DNA from: Limnohabitans sp. TEGF004
GTDB lineage: Bacteria > Pseudomonadota > Gammaproteobacteria > Burkholderiales > Burkholderiaceae_C
Direction: 5' to 3'
Length of the DNA: 64,000 bases
Assembly (NCBI RefSeq): GCF_027924965.1
Contig: NZ_AP027056.1
Location: forward strand, 1,798,001-1,862,000
Shown: piece by piece, positions 8,000 to 16,064 of the stretch
Layout: every line of letters begins with the position of its first letter
Numbering within the stretch: the first letter of the stretch is position 1
Program-made: the position numbers and the translations under genes
Notes under the pieces: model-generated
The model's input: only the letters and a program-made list of their open reading frames with translations
The model's database searches: none
Told to the model about the DNA's origin: nothing

Positions 8000-8406
8000 G
8001 CGAAATGACTCACACGGCCGAAGCACCTTTGCGTATCACAACGCGTATTTCGCTCAAGCTCAAACGTCGGCCGGGTCGGGAAACTATTGTGGAAGATCTT
8101 GAACTCACCGGAGGAAACATTCAGGGCGACACCGTTAACTCCGGCATCAATGTCCCCTTGCTGCAAGGACTGGCACGAGCGTTTTACTGGCAGCGACTAT
8201 TGGACTCTGGCGAAGTAAGGAGTGGCACCGAGATCGCCAAATTGGAAGGACTCAATCCAAGCACGGTCAATGAGCTACTACGCATCACACTTTTAGATCC
8301 TTTGCTTGTTCAGCACATTCTTAAAGGTCAGTATTCACAGGAAATGAGCATGATGTGGTTCACGCGAAATGCGCTGCCAGACCTTTGGCAAAAACAGTTT
8401 ATGTAG
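7996..8406 (+). CDS. Small helix-turn-helix protein of the recombinase operon
   Basis: A protein of 136 aa, translationally coupled to the recombinase by ATGA. Residues 67-105 (RAFYWQRLLDSGEVRSG, EIAKLEGLNPSTVNELLRIT) form a helix-turn-helix like that of proteins found after DUF2924-linked recombinases. It probably binds DNA as a regulator or directionality factor of the recombinase; this role is inferred from context. The gene closes the module. Confidence 0.7.
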   Translation: MSEMTHTAEAPLRITTRISLKLKRRPGRETIVEDLELTGGNIQGDTVNSGINVPLLQGLARAFYWQRLLDSGEVRSGTEIAKLEGLNPSTVNELLRITLLDPLLVQHILKGQYSQEMSMMWFTRNALPDLWQKQFM

Positions 8407-8568
8407 AGCGGCAGACTTCGTCCTAAGCATGCTTACTGAATCACCTAGTTTCATGAGGAACGGATGTTTTCGTATGCACGCATTCTTGGCCAAGAGCCTA
8501 CAGTCAGATTTGGTTTTCCTATATCCGCTTTAACCGTATTACAAATCACCGGTTGATGAATGTACAGG

Positions 8569-8584
8569 TAGTTGCATAGCTAAT
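8569..8584. promoter_or_regulatory. Putative MarR operator, copy 1
   Basis: TAGTTGCATAGCTAAT lies 11 bp before the marR start codon. The GTTGCATAGC core is a partial dyad of the kind bound by MarR dimers. The same 16 bases occur before the tautomerase gene. Confidence 0.65.
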
Positions 8585-8595
8585 CAAAATCAAGT

Positions 8596-9024
8596 ATGCT
8601 ATCTACGATGTTTGACCATTGCTTATATTTCAACACCACCGCTTTGGCTCGTCGCCTTGAGCGTGAATGGACTGAAGCATTTTCGATGTTTGGGTTGTCT
8701 CCGCCGCAAGCGTTCATGCTGCGGGTGATACTTGCCAAACCTGGATTGCTTCAGCGCGAACTTGCAGATGAACTCTCCATAGCCAGACCTACCGCGACAC
8801 GCGCATTGGACTTACTGCAAACTAAGGGGCTCATTGAGCGACGTGGGCGCGATGGAGATGGACGAGAAGTCTGTATCCAACCTACAAAGAATGCCATTGC
8901 CATCCATGCTGCATTAAATAAAGCAAGCGGGACAGTGACCAGTAAGCTCAAAAGGCTTCTGGGCGAGGCTGAATTTGGAGAAACAGTGTCGAAGATTCGT
9001 AGTGTTCGTTCAGGCCTTGAATGA
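8596..9024 (+). CDS. MarR-family transcriptional regulator
   Basis: A protein of 142 aa. The winged HTH is clear: LLQRELADELSIARPTATRA, then LIERRGRDGDGREVCIQPT as the wing. An alternative start at 8608 would remove four residues. It lies directly upstream of a tautomerase gene and both genes are preceded by the same 16-base sequence, so it most likely represses itself and the tautomerase, with release by an aromatic or electrophilic ligand. The ligand is unknown. Confidence 0.85.
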   Translation: MLSTMFDHCLYFNTTALARRLEREWTEAFSMFGLSPPQAFMLRVILAKPGLLQRELADELSIARPTATRALDLLQTKGLIERRGRDGDGREVCIQPTKNAIAIHAALNKASGTVTSKLKRLLGEAEFGETVSKIRSVRSGLE

Positions 9025-9040
9025 GCATTTCTTGTTTATA

Positions 9041-9056
9041 TAGTTGCATAGCTAAT
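9041..9056. promoter_or_regulatory. Putative MarR operator, copy 2
   Basis: An exact second copy of TAGTTGCATAGCTAAT, placed between the marR stop and the AAAGGAG ribosome site of the tautomerase gene. Two identical 16-mers at the two promoters point to a shared operator. Confidence 0.65.
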
Positions 9057-9069
9057 TAAAGGAGTTCAT

Positions 9070-9462
9070 ATGCCAATTTTGAATGTAAAAGTCAGCGGAC
9101 AGCGGTCAAAGGAGATGACAAAGAGTATCTCGAAAATTCTCTTGGAACTTACCAGCAGAATTTTGCACAAGGACCCGGAGGTCACCGCGATAGCCATAGA
9201 GTACGTCCACCCGGAAGACTGGATTGTTGCGGGCAAGTCGTTGGCGGAGCATGGCAAGAGCAGTATTTACTTTGATATCAAAGTAACCGACGAAACCAAC
9301 ACCAAAGCTGAAAAAGCTCAGTACATCCGGGAAGCGTTTGATGCTTTTTCGACGCTACTTGGTGACTTGCACAATGAAAGTTACATCTATGTGCAGGATG
9401 TGAGGGCTACGTCCTATGGGTTCAGTGGACTCACTCAGGAGTACCGTTATCACCACGGATGA
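9070..9462 (+). CDS. Tautomerase-superfamily enzyme
   Basis: A protein of 130 aa that begins MPILNVKV, placing the catalytic proline at position 1 after Met removal, the signature of the 4-oxalocrotonate tautomerase superfamily. The length is about twice the 62-aa 4-OT subunit, as in the fused beta-alpha-beta members (CaaD/MSAD-like). A strong ribosome site AAAGGAG precedes it. Such enzymes move protons in degradation of aromatic or halogenated acids; the substrate cannot be told. Control by the adjacent MarR is likely. Confidence 0.83.
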   Translation: MPILNVKVSGQRSKEMTKSISKILLELTSRILHKDPEVTAIAIEYVHPEDWIVAGKSLAEHGKSSIYFDIKVTDETNTKAEKAQYIREAFDAFSTLLGDLHNESYIYVQDVRATSYGFSGLTQEYRYHHG

Positions 9463-10109
9463 CGAGTTAATTTAGATAACCATTTTTCAACCCTTCAGAG
9501 ACATTCACCGTTGGAATTCCAATAATGGCGATCAGACCAAACCCGTCTCCAGCTCACTCGCCTAAAAGGCTGCAATAGGCTGAACTGAGCCACTCGTGGT
9601 GAGCGGTCGTTATGGCCGCCTCTATCACTACCCGTCATACAACAGGTAGTGCCTCCAAAGACTGCTGTACTACCAATACCGGGCACTTGACATGCTGTGC
9701 AGGTGATTAGCGCTTTAGCGAACATGAACGACCGGTCTAGCGCTAGCTGTAAAGACACTCCCGACCCGATGCGGTCGTCGACGAACCCACAATGAACTTC
9801 CGCTCCTGGTTAATAGCGAAGTTCAGAACAGGCGTTCGGCCGCAAATCAGCGGACCTGCAAAAGTCCTAGATTTCCCCGGAGATGCCAAAGCAGGTATGC
9901 AGGCAGGCCGAACTCGTGCATCGGCGCGCCCAGCACGACATGGCCATGTGGCTGCATCTCAGCGATCTAGCATCATCCCGAACCATCTATGCGGCTTGCC
10001 CGGCTCCAGTGAACGCGGCGCTGAGCGCCGAATTCACTGATTTCAATGACCCCGGCGTGGACTGCATGCATTCACACCGAAGTCATGCGGTCCAATCAAA
10101 CGGGTCCGT
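9463..10109. other. Intergenic stretch without a supported gene
   Basis: About 650 bp. Short open frames exist (for example 9495-9758 minus and 9792-10040 plus), but none has a ribosome site, family motif or convincing composition. The stretch looks like degenerated accessory DNA. No promoter or repeat stood out. Confidence 0.5.
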
Positions 10110-10547
10110 TCAGTAAGTGCTGACCAGCGGCATCTGGCCCGTGCGAACCGCCTCGGCCAGTTCGGTCTTGACCTGCTCGCGGGTCTTGCCCTGGGCCACC
10201 GGTTTAGCCGGGTAGCGGCCGGGGAAAAGTTCGTTGGCTTTCTTGCCGCTCTCTTGGTCGACCACGATGTCGCCGGTGCGGATGGCTTCGGCCAGCTCGG
10301 CTTTGACTTGCTCGCGGGTCTTACCTTCGACGACCGGTTTGGCCGGGTAGCGGCCAGGGAAAAGTTCATTGGCTTTTTGGCCAGTTTCACCATTGACCAC
10401 GATGTCGCCGGTGCGGATGGCTTCGGCCAATTCAGCCTTGACCTGTTCGCGGGTTTTGGGGGCCGAGGCATCAAAGGCCAGGGCATGGCCAGCGGACAGG
10501 GCTGCCACCACGGCAAGGGTCAGGGCGGAGAGGGTATAGCGGTTCAT
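10110..10547 (-). CDS. DUF4148 secreted repeat protein
   Basis: A protein of 145 aa from the ATG at 10547, preceded by AAAGGAAA. Residues 1-24 are a Sec signal peptide ending HALA. The mature part is two full 45-residue repeats (31-75, 76-120) and a partial third (121-145), each starting KTREQVKAELAEAIRTGD and ending with NELFPGRYPAKPV in the full copies. This is the DUF4148 unit common in Burkholderiales periplasmic proteins of unknown role. It is divergent from a LysR regulator that may control it. Confidence 0.85.
   Translation of the reverse strand: MNRYTLSALTLAVVAALSAGHALAFDASAPKTREQVKAELAEAIRTGDIVVNGETGQKANELFPGRYPAKPVVEGKTREQVKAELAEAIRTGDIVVDQESGKKANELFPGRYPAKPVAQGKTREQVKTELAEAVRTGQMPLVSTY
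10113..10457 (-). repeat. Tandem 135-bp coding repeat in the DUF4148 gene
   Basis: Two complete and one partial copy of a 45-codon unit. Copies 1 and 2 are nearly identical in protein over most of their length, so the number of units may vary between strains by slippage or recombination. Confidence 0.8.
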
Positions 10548-10756
10548 GATTGGTTTCCTTTCGGTTTCAAGAAACGGCCGGTCTGTCAACATGACGGAGC
10601 TTCTGGCCGGGTCGATGGACCTTCGTGTGGAAAGCGCTGCATCGATGGGATGAACTTTAAAATTTCTTTTTCGAAGGAAAAATAGCTAATAAAACATTGG
10701 GTCATTTCCAAAAGAGAAATAATGCAAGCTCTTGAAGAGCCTGTAAGGAGCGCTGG

Positions 10757-11707
10757 ATGGACCGACTGCAGTCGATGCGTGTTTTTGAGAGCGTGGTGGA
10801 CGAGGGCGGCTTTGCCGCTGCAGCGCGGGCGCTGGACATGTCGGCCCCCGTGGTCACCCGGCTCGTGGCCGACCTGGAAGAACACTTGGGCACGAGGCTG
10901 TTGCAGCGCTCCACTCGGCGCCTCTCACTCACCGAGGCTGGCCAGCAATACCTCAGCCGCATACGCCACATCCTGCAGGACATCGATGAAGCCGATGCGA
11001 TGGCGAGTTCGCACACCACCGAGATGGCCGGCGTGCTGCGAATCCAAGCGCCGCCCCTGCTGGCCACCTATGTTGTCGCGCCTTTGCTGGGCCGCTTTCG
11101 CAGCCAGTACCCTGCGGTGCGGATCGAGCTGCATGTGTCGCCCGTGGCCGAGCCAGCCATTGAGGACTTCGACATCACCTTGCTCGGCACCGATGACAAC
11201 TTCGACGCTGACATCGTGGCGCGCAAGGTCATCGAGTCAGAAGCTTTCCTGGTCGCTTCGCCGGCTTATCTGCAGCGCCGGGGGGAGCCACGCAGGCCAG
11301 AGGAGCTGGCGCACCATGATTGCCTGAGATCGAAATCGCCCCAAACCCGACCACGCATTTGGCGTTTGTGGAGTCCTCAACGAGAAGAACAATGGCAGGA
11401 GGTGGAGGTTCAGCCTGTTTTGTTGTCCAACCACATGGACACGCTGTTGCGCGCTGCGCTTGATGGCGCCGGCATCATGTCTTTGCCCTTGGATATCGCG
11501 GCACCTTACCTCTCACAAGGCACTTTGGTTCGGGTGCTCTCTCCCTGGATCACAGGGCGGCTGGCCTTGTATGCGGCATTGCCGAGCCGTAAGTTCATTC
11601 CCGACCGGACACGGGTTTTTCTGGAGTATCTGATCGAGCAAACAAAGCTTCAGACCGACAAGGCCTTGAAGGCATTCACTTCAACGAAAGCGGATTCCGT
11701 TGGTTGA
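10757..11707 (+). CDS. LysR-family transcriptional regulator
   Basis: A protein of 316 aa. The N-terminal HTH (MRVFESVVDEGGFAAAARAL, then RLVADLEEHLGTRLLQRSTR) is followed by a LysR substrate-binding domain; the start is supported by AAGGAGCG eight bases upstream. It resembles the large single-target subgroup near CrgA/DsdC-like regulators of Burkholderiales. The divergent DUF4148 gene is the obvious target, but no T-N11-A operator was chosen with confidence. The inducer is unknown. Confidence 0.9.
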   Translation: MDRLQSMRVFESVVDEGGFAAAARALDMSAPVVTRLVADLEEHLGTRLLQRSTRRLSLTEAGQQYLSRIRHILQDIDEADAMASSHTTEMAGVLRIQAPPLLATYVVAPLLGRFRSQYPAVRIELHVSPVAEPAIEDFDITLLGTDDNFDADIVARKVIESEAFLVASPAYLQRRGEPRRPEELAHHDCLRSKSPQTRPRIWRLWSPQREEQWQEVEVQPVLLSNHMDTLLRAALDGAGIMSLPLDIAAPYLSQGTLVRVLSPWITGRLALYAALPSRKFIPDRTRVFLEYLIEQTKLQTDKALKAFTSTKADSVG

Positions 11708-11807
11708 GCCACCGACGCACGCGGGCCGCGGTTCAGCCTGAAATTTTCAGATGCCTTCAAATGGAGAAAGCGTGTCGATGGACGCCTGCAGACTGACCAT
11801 CGACGCG

Positions 11808-12401
11808 CTAGGTCGGTTCCATCACACGGGTTTGGAGTGCGTTTTTCATGAATGCGGCGGCTTGGTTGCTCAATCGGGGCAAATGGGCAATCTGGTCTTG
11901 CTCGATGTGCTGCAGCACCATTTCGTTGATTCCACCAATCAGCCCAGTGGCCAGCCATTGCGGGATCGGAGTTGAGCGATGGTTGGCGGCGGCCGCCAGA
12001 AGTACCCCCGCTAGTCTTTCCATTGCCAAGCGCCTGGCGACCAGCCCAGCAGGTCCAAGCGCAAGGATCTCCACAAACAACGCGCGCAGTAGCAAGGGAT
12101 TGGCGGCCAAGGTCTCCAGATAGAGCCTGATGGTCAGATCAATCTGCGAACTCCAATCTCGCTTGGGATCGATGCTGGCACGCAGCGTGGCCTCGATCTT
12201 TTGCGCAGAGTGGTTGAACAGCGCGATCAGGCAGTCGGTCTTGTCCTTGAAGTATTGGTAGAAGGTCCTCTTGGACACATTCGCCTCGCGAACGATGTCT
12301 GAAGTCGTGAGTTGCGCGTACCCGTGAGCAGTGACCGCGCGTGCCATTCCCTCCAGCAACCGGGTGCGGTGTTCATCGTCAGGGATCTGTGGTCGGCTCA
12401 T
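11808..12401 (-). CDS. TetR-family repressor of the TolC-HlyD exporter
   Basis: A protein of 197 aa. The TetR HTH occupies residues 12-58 (TTSDIVREANVSKRTFYQYF). The C-terminal ligand domain has no family name I can give. It is divergent from the exporter operon. Two GGTAC-based dyads lie between the two start codons, one over the exporter -35 box, so repression of the exporter and of itself is strongly suggested. The inducing compound is unknown, probably an exported drug or aromatic. Confidence 0.88.
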   Translation of the reverse strand: MSRPQIPDDEHRTRLLEGMARAVTAHGYAQLTTSDIVREANVSKRTFYQYFKDKTDCLIALFNHSAQKIEATLRASIDPKRDWSSQIDLTIRLYLETLAANPLLLRALFVEILALGPAGLVARRLAMERLAGVLLAAAANHRSTPIPQWLATGLIGGINEMVLQHIEQDQIAHLPRLSNQAAAFMKNALQTRVMEPT

Positions 12402-12420
12402 GGTTCGAGTATCTCATGCT

Positions 12421-12438
12421 CGGTACTTGACAGTACCG
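12421..12438. promoter_or_regulatory. TetR operator A over the exporter -35 box
   Basis: CGGTAC-TTGACA-GTACCG is a perfect inverted repeat with 6-base arms. The six-base centre is a consensus -35 box (TTGACA, 12427-12432), so a bound repressor would shut the promoter directly. Confidence 0.72.
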
Positions 12439-12454
12439 AAAATCGGCGTAGAAT
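12427..12454 (+). promoter_or_regulatory. Sigma-70 type promoter of the exporter operon
   Basis: TTGACA (12427-12432) and TAGAAT (12449-12454) are separated by 16 bp. Five of six -10 positions and all -35 positions match consensus. The tolC-like start codon is 40 bp downstream. Confidence 0.7.
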
Positions 12455-12463
12455 TTTGATTAT

Positions 12464-12479
12464 GGTACCAATTGGTACC
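12464..12479. promoter_or_regulatory. TetR operator B, perfect 16-bp palindrome
   Basis: GGTACCAATTGGTACC is a perfect palindrome just downstream of the predicted transcription start and shares the GGTAC arms of operator A. A second repressor dimer here would reinforce repression. Confidence 0.7.
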
Positions 12480-12494
12480 GAACTAGAGAATGCC

Positions 12495-13913
12495 ATGTTG
12501 AATCAACAAAATCGATTGCTTGCCAGGCTGACACTCAGTGCCTTGATGGGGGTGGCAGCTTGCCTTCCCACGCTGACACATGCCGAAGCTCTCAACTTCG
12601 AAGAAGCCGCCCATCGACTGCAAGCCAATTCAGATCGCCTGGCAATGACTCGCTTTTCTGTTGAGAGCGCACAATTAAAAGAGCAGGCCACTCGGCATCT
12701 GGGTGGTCCCGTGGTGACCGCAGGAGCTGCGGCTTTCCGCTTCCAGGGCGCCGTACAGGGCATTGATCTGACCCCCCTGACGCACACGATCGGTTCGTCG
12801 ATTGCAGCGTTGCCGGCGCCGCTGGCGGCCGGTCTAACACGCCTGCCGCCACTTCCGAACAGCCTCGATCTGAGCACGCAGCGCAGTGGCAATACCTCAT
12901 CAGTCTCGGCAATATTGCCGATCTACACCGGGGGCGCCACCACGGCAATCAAACAGGCCTTGCAAGCCAAAACCGAAGAGGCCCGGGCAGACGGCCGCCA
13001 GGTACAACAGGAAGTGTTCAATGAGTTCGTGCAGCGCTACTTCGGCGCCCAACTGGCTGAACGCGTCGCCGGATTGCGTGAAGTGGCCTACCGAACCGTC
13101 TCGGAGCATGACGCCGCCACGCAGCGAATGCTGGAAGCAGGTCTTGTCGCACAGGTCGAGCGACTACAGGCTCGCGCAGCGATGGAGGATGCCAAGCGTA
13201 ACGCCCTGAAGGCCCGGGATGACGCTGAATTAGCCTCGACGGCGTTGGCCAGAACCCTTCGCAACAATGAGCGGATTCAACCGATGAGCCCGCTGTTCGT
13301 GATCAGTTCGCCGATCGAGCCGCTCGGCTACTTCACTGACGCGGCCCTGGAACGTCACCCGGGATTGGCCAAGGTGGCTGCCAAGAAGCGTGAAGCCGAG
13401 CAAATTCATGCGCTGGAAGAGTCTCAGAAGAAGCCTGCGGTGTTCGCCTTTGGCCAACGCCAACTGCGCTCCTCGGACCAGGCCAATTGGGTTGTGGGCG
13501 TCGGGGTCAGCTGGAGGTTGTGGGGTGGCGTGGACCGCTCCTTAATGAGCGAAGCCTCTCACCGGCTCATCGAGATGGCGGACAGCCAGGACAAGCAAGC
13601 CCGAAATGACATTGCCTTGCTGGTCGAGAAACGTTGGATGGCCGTCGACCAAACCCGGCGCCAGTTCCTTGCGCTGACCCCGAGTCTGGAGTTGGCCAAT
13701 GCAGTCCTCCAACTCAAGACCAAGGGCCAGAAGGCGGGTACCAACTCCACGCTGGAACTGATCGACGCCGAAGTGAACCTGGCCAAAGCCAAAACGGAAC
13801 AGGCGCAAGCGGCTTACGACTATGTCAAGGCGCTCGCCGATCTCCTTGAAGTGTCTGGCCTGTCCGATCAATTCGGCAGTTACATGGCTCGTGCCGATCT
13901 GAAAGTGCAATGA
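12495..13913 (+). CDS. TolC-family outer-membrane efflux protein
   Basis: A protein of 472 aa from the ATG at 12495; upstream in-frame codons cross the operator region and are rejected. A signal peptide (ALMGVAACLPTLTHAEA cleavage region) precedes a protein rich in long Ala/Gln/Glu helices with two repeated halves, as in TolC/NodT trimeric outer-membrane channels. It would form the outer-membrane tunnel for the HlyD adaptor and the two inner-membrane permeases that follow with only 1-7 base gaps. Confidence 0.85.
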   Translation: MLNQQNRLLARLTLSALMGVAACLPTLTHAEALNFEEAAHRLQANSDRLAMTRFSVESAQLKEQATRHLGGPVVTAGAAAFRFQGAVQGIDLTPLTHTIGSSIAALPAPLAAGLTRLPPLPNSLDLSTQRSGNTSSVSAILPIYTGGATTAIKQALQAKTEEARADGRQVQQEVFNEFVQRYFGAQLAERVAGLREVAYRTVSEHDAATQRMLEAGLVAQVERLQARAAMEDAKRNALKARDDAELASTALARTLRNNERIQPMSPLFVISSPIEPLGYFTDAALERHPGLAKVAAKKREAEQIHALEESQKKPAVFAFGQRQLRSSDQANWVVGVGVSWRLWGGVDRSLMSEASHRLIEMADSQDKQARNDIALLVEKRWMAVDQTRRQFLALTPSLELANAVLQLKTKGQKAGTNSTLELIDAEVNLAKAKTEQAQAAYDYVKALADLLEVSGLSDQFGSYMARADLKVQ

Positions 13914-13914
13914 G

Positions 13915-14883
13915 ATGAACAAGAAACTACCCATCACTCTGGCCATCATCGGCGCAGTCACCGTTCTCAGCGTGGGCCTATGGAAGGCCCAACAGCCTGG
14001 CGCCGAGGCGTTCCAGGGGCAAATGGAGGTTCAGGAAGTAGACGTCGCTTCCAAGGTCAGTGCCCGGATCGCGGACATCTTGGTCAAGGAAGGGGATGTC
14101 ATCACGGTCGGCTCGCCGCTGATTCGCCTGGACAGTCCTGAGGTGACCGCAAAACTGGCGCAGGCCACTGCGGCCCAGGAGGCTGCGCAGGCCACCGCGG
14201 CCAAGGCACAAAATGGCGCCCGCCCCCAGGAGGTGGAAATCGCCCGTCTGAACTGGCAGCGCGCATTGGCGGCGGCGGACCTGGCACAGGCGTCGTTCAA
14301 GCGGATCGAAGGATTGGCCAGGGACGGCTTGATCGCTGCGCAAAAGCGCGACGAGGCCGAAGCCAATTTCAAGACAGCCCGCGATCAAGCCCTGGCTGCA
14401 CAGGCCCAATACGAGATGGCTCGCGCCGGGGCCCGTGCCGAGGACAAGCAAGCTGCCGCCGCACAGGCGCGTCAATTGGCTGGAGTCGTAGCTGAAGTCC
14501 AGGCGGCCAAGGCCGAGACGGAACTCAAGAGCCCAGTGGCCGGCGAAGTCGTCAAGGTGCTGGGGCGCGTGGGTGAAATTTCGCCCCAAGGCGTCCCCGT
14601 GGTCACGGTTGCCAACATGGCAGATCAGTGGGTGGTGCTCAACGTGCGCGAAGACAAACTCGACAAGTTCGCCGTCGGCAAAGAATTCGATGCCACCTTG
14701 CCTGCCCTGAAAGGCCGTAAGGTTCGCTTCAAGGTCTACCGGGCAGCAGTCCTGCCTGATTTCGCCACGTGGCGTGCCACCAGGTCCGATCAGGGCTTTG
14801 ACATCAAGACCTTCGAGGTGCGTGCCCGCCCGTCCCAAATGATTGAGGGCGTTCGCCCTGGCATGTCCGTGCTGGTCGAGTGA
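13915..14883 (+). CDS. HlyD-family periplasmic adaptor
   Basis: A protein of 322 aa. One N-terminal membrane helix (ITLAIIGAVTVLSVGLW) is followed by a biotinyl-lipoyl-like half (VSARIADILVKEGDVITVG), an Ala/Gln-rich coiled-coil hairpin at about 70-195 and the return strand (ELKSPVAGEVVKVLGRVGE). This order is that of YhiI/HlyD membrane-fusion proteins linking an inner-membrane pump to TolC. It starts one base after the tolC-like stop. Confidence 0.88.
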   Translation: MNKKLPITLAIIGAVTVLSVGLWKAQQPGAEAFQGQMEVQEVDVASKVSARIADILVKEGDVITVGSPLIRLDSPEVTAKLAQATAAQEAAQATAAKAQNGARPQEVEIARLNWQRALAAADLAQASFKRIEGLARDGLIAAQKRDEAEANFKTARDQALAAQAQYEMARAGARAEDKQAAAAQARQLAGVVAEVQAAKAETELKSPVAGEVVKVLGRVGEISPQGVPVVTVANMADQWVVLNVREDKLDKFAVGKEFDATLPALKGRKVRFKVYRAAVLPDFATWRATRSDQGFDIKTFEVRARPSQMIEGVRPGMSVLVE

Positions 14884-14890
14884 ATTGACC

Positions 14891-16063
14891 ATGCGCCACT
14901 TCTTCAACAGCACCAGGCGGGAGGTCCATCGCCTTGGTCAAAGTCCCTGGGACTTGGCGATGGTGACGTGGGTGCCTGTATTGGCCGTGGTGTTGGTCGT
15001 TTGGATATTCTCAAGCGCCATCCCCAGGAATCTGCCTGTTGGCGTGATGGATGAAGACCATTCCGCGCTATCGCGACAACTGGTCCGCATGCTCAACGCC
15101 TCGCCTGGCATGCAAGTGGTGGACGAATTCGACAGCGAGTCCTCGGTCCAACTTGCCCTAAGAGAGGTGCGGGTCTACGGGATGATCAACATCCCCCGGG
15201 ACTTCGAGAGAGACATCAAGCGTGGGATAAAGGCGGAGGTCATTCTGCGTCACAACGCTCAGTTCGCCACGCATTCGAGTCTGCTGCAGCGGGATGTACG
15301 CACGGTGGTTGGGACCCTGGCCGCCGGCATCGAAATGTCTGCTCGAAACAAGCGAGGTGAATCGGCCCAACAGGCCAAGGTCAGCTTTAACCCGATCCAA
15401 ATCCAATCAATCGCGTTGTTCAACGGGTCTGGCAACTACGAAAAGTACCTGACTGCCGCCGCGATCCCCGCCATCCTTCACATCCTCGCGATGACGGCTG
15501 GGGCATGGGCGGTCGGCCGTGAGTTCAGGGATAGGACGCTGGGGCAGTGGCTGCAGCACGAGGGGCCGCGGGCCGTCGGAGCAGCCCTGCTGGGCAAGCT
15601 GGCGATTCCTTGGGTGACTCTGACCAGCGTGGGAGCCGCAGCGCTCTGGTACATCACGGCCGGGCGTGGCTGGGACATCTCTGGGAGCCTTCTCTGGATC
15701 TTCTTGGCCATGACCTTACTGATGGCGCTATCGCTGGCCGCGGGTGCAGCGGCGGCCACTCTGACCAAGTCCTTGCGCACTGCGTTGTCCGTCACGGGGC
15801 TTTTGACCGCCCCGGCATTCGCGTTTAGCGGTATGAGTTTCCCGCTGAGTGCGATGCCTGACAGTGCTCGGATGTGGGCGACCTCAATGCCGTTCACCCA
15901 CTACATCCGATTGCAGACCGAGCAATTGCTGATGGGCTTAACCTTCGGCGCGAGTGCCGCCACACCTGCTGTATTCCTGCTGGCCACCCTCGGGTTGCTC
16001 GGGCTGGCGGCCTTGGGCTTGGTCCAGGCTCGCGACAAGCCATCGACCTGGGGAGCGCGTTGA
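14891..16063 (+). CDS. ABC-2 type membrane permease (first of pair)
   Basis: A protein of 390 aa from the ATG at 14891. An N-terminal helix (VTWVPVLAVVLVVWIFSSAI) precedes a large periplasmic domain starting LPVGVMDEDHSALSRQLV and a C-terminal block of about five helices, the layout of the ABC2_membrane_3 family (YhhJ-like). The same DxDHSALSR motif appears in the next gene, so the two are paralogues likely to form a heterodimer. No ATP-binding subunit is encoded in the operon. Confidence 0.85.
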   Translation: MRHFFNSTRREVHRLGQSPWDLAMVTWVPVLAVVLVVWIFSSAIPRNLPVGVMDEDHSALSRQLVRMLNASPGMQVVDEFDSESSVQLALREVRVYGMINIPRDFERDIKRGIKAEVILRHNAQFATHSSLLQRDVRTVVGTLAAGIEMSARNKRGESAQQAKVSFNPIQIQSIALFNGSGNYEKYLTAAAIPAILHILAMTAGAWAVGREFRDRTLGQWLQHEGPRAVGAALLGKLAIPWVTLTSVGAAALWYITAGRGWDISGSLLWIFLAMTLLMALSLAAGAAAATLTKSLRTALSVTGLLTAPAFAFSGMSFPLSAMPDSARMWATSMPFTHYIRLQTEQLLMGLTFGASAATPAVFLLATLGLLGLAALGLVQARDKPSTWGAR

Positions 16064-16064
16064 C

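Noticed and set aside
9495..9758. 87-aa open frame in the 9.5-10.1 kb gap
   Set aside because: Composition is cysteine-rich and irregular, no ribosome site, no motif.
10113..10457. Repeat array considered as CRISPR-like
   Set aside because: The units are in-frame coding repeats of 135 bp without spacers; no cas genes are present.
13978..14913. 311-aa open frame opposite hlyD
   Set aside because: It is the shadow of a GC-rich coding gene. No family motif or ribosome site; the plus strand encodes a clear HlyD protein.
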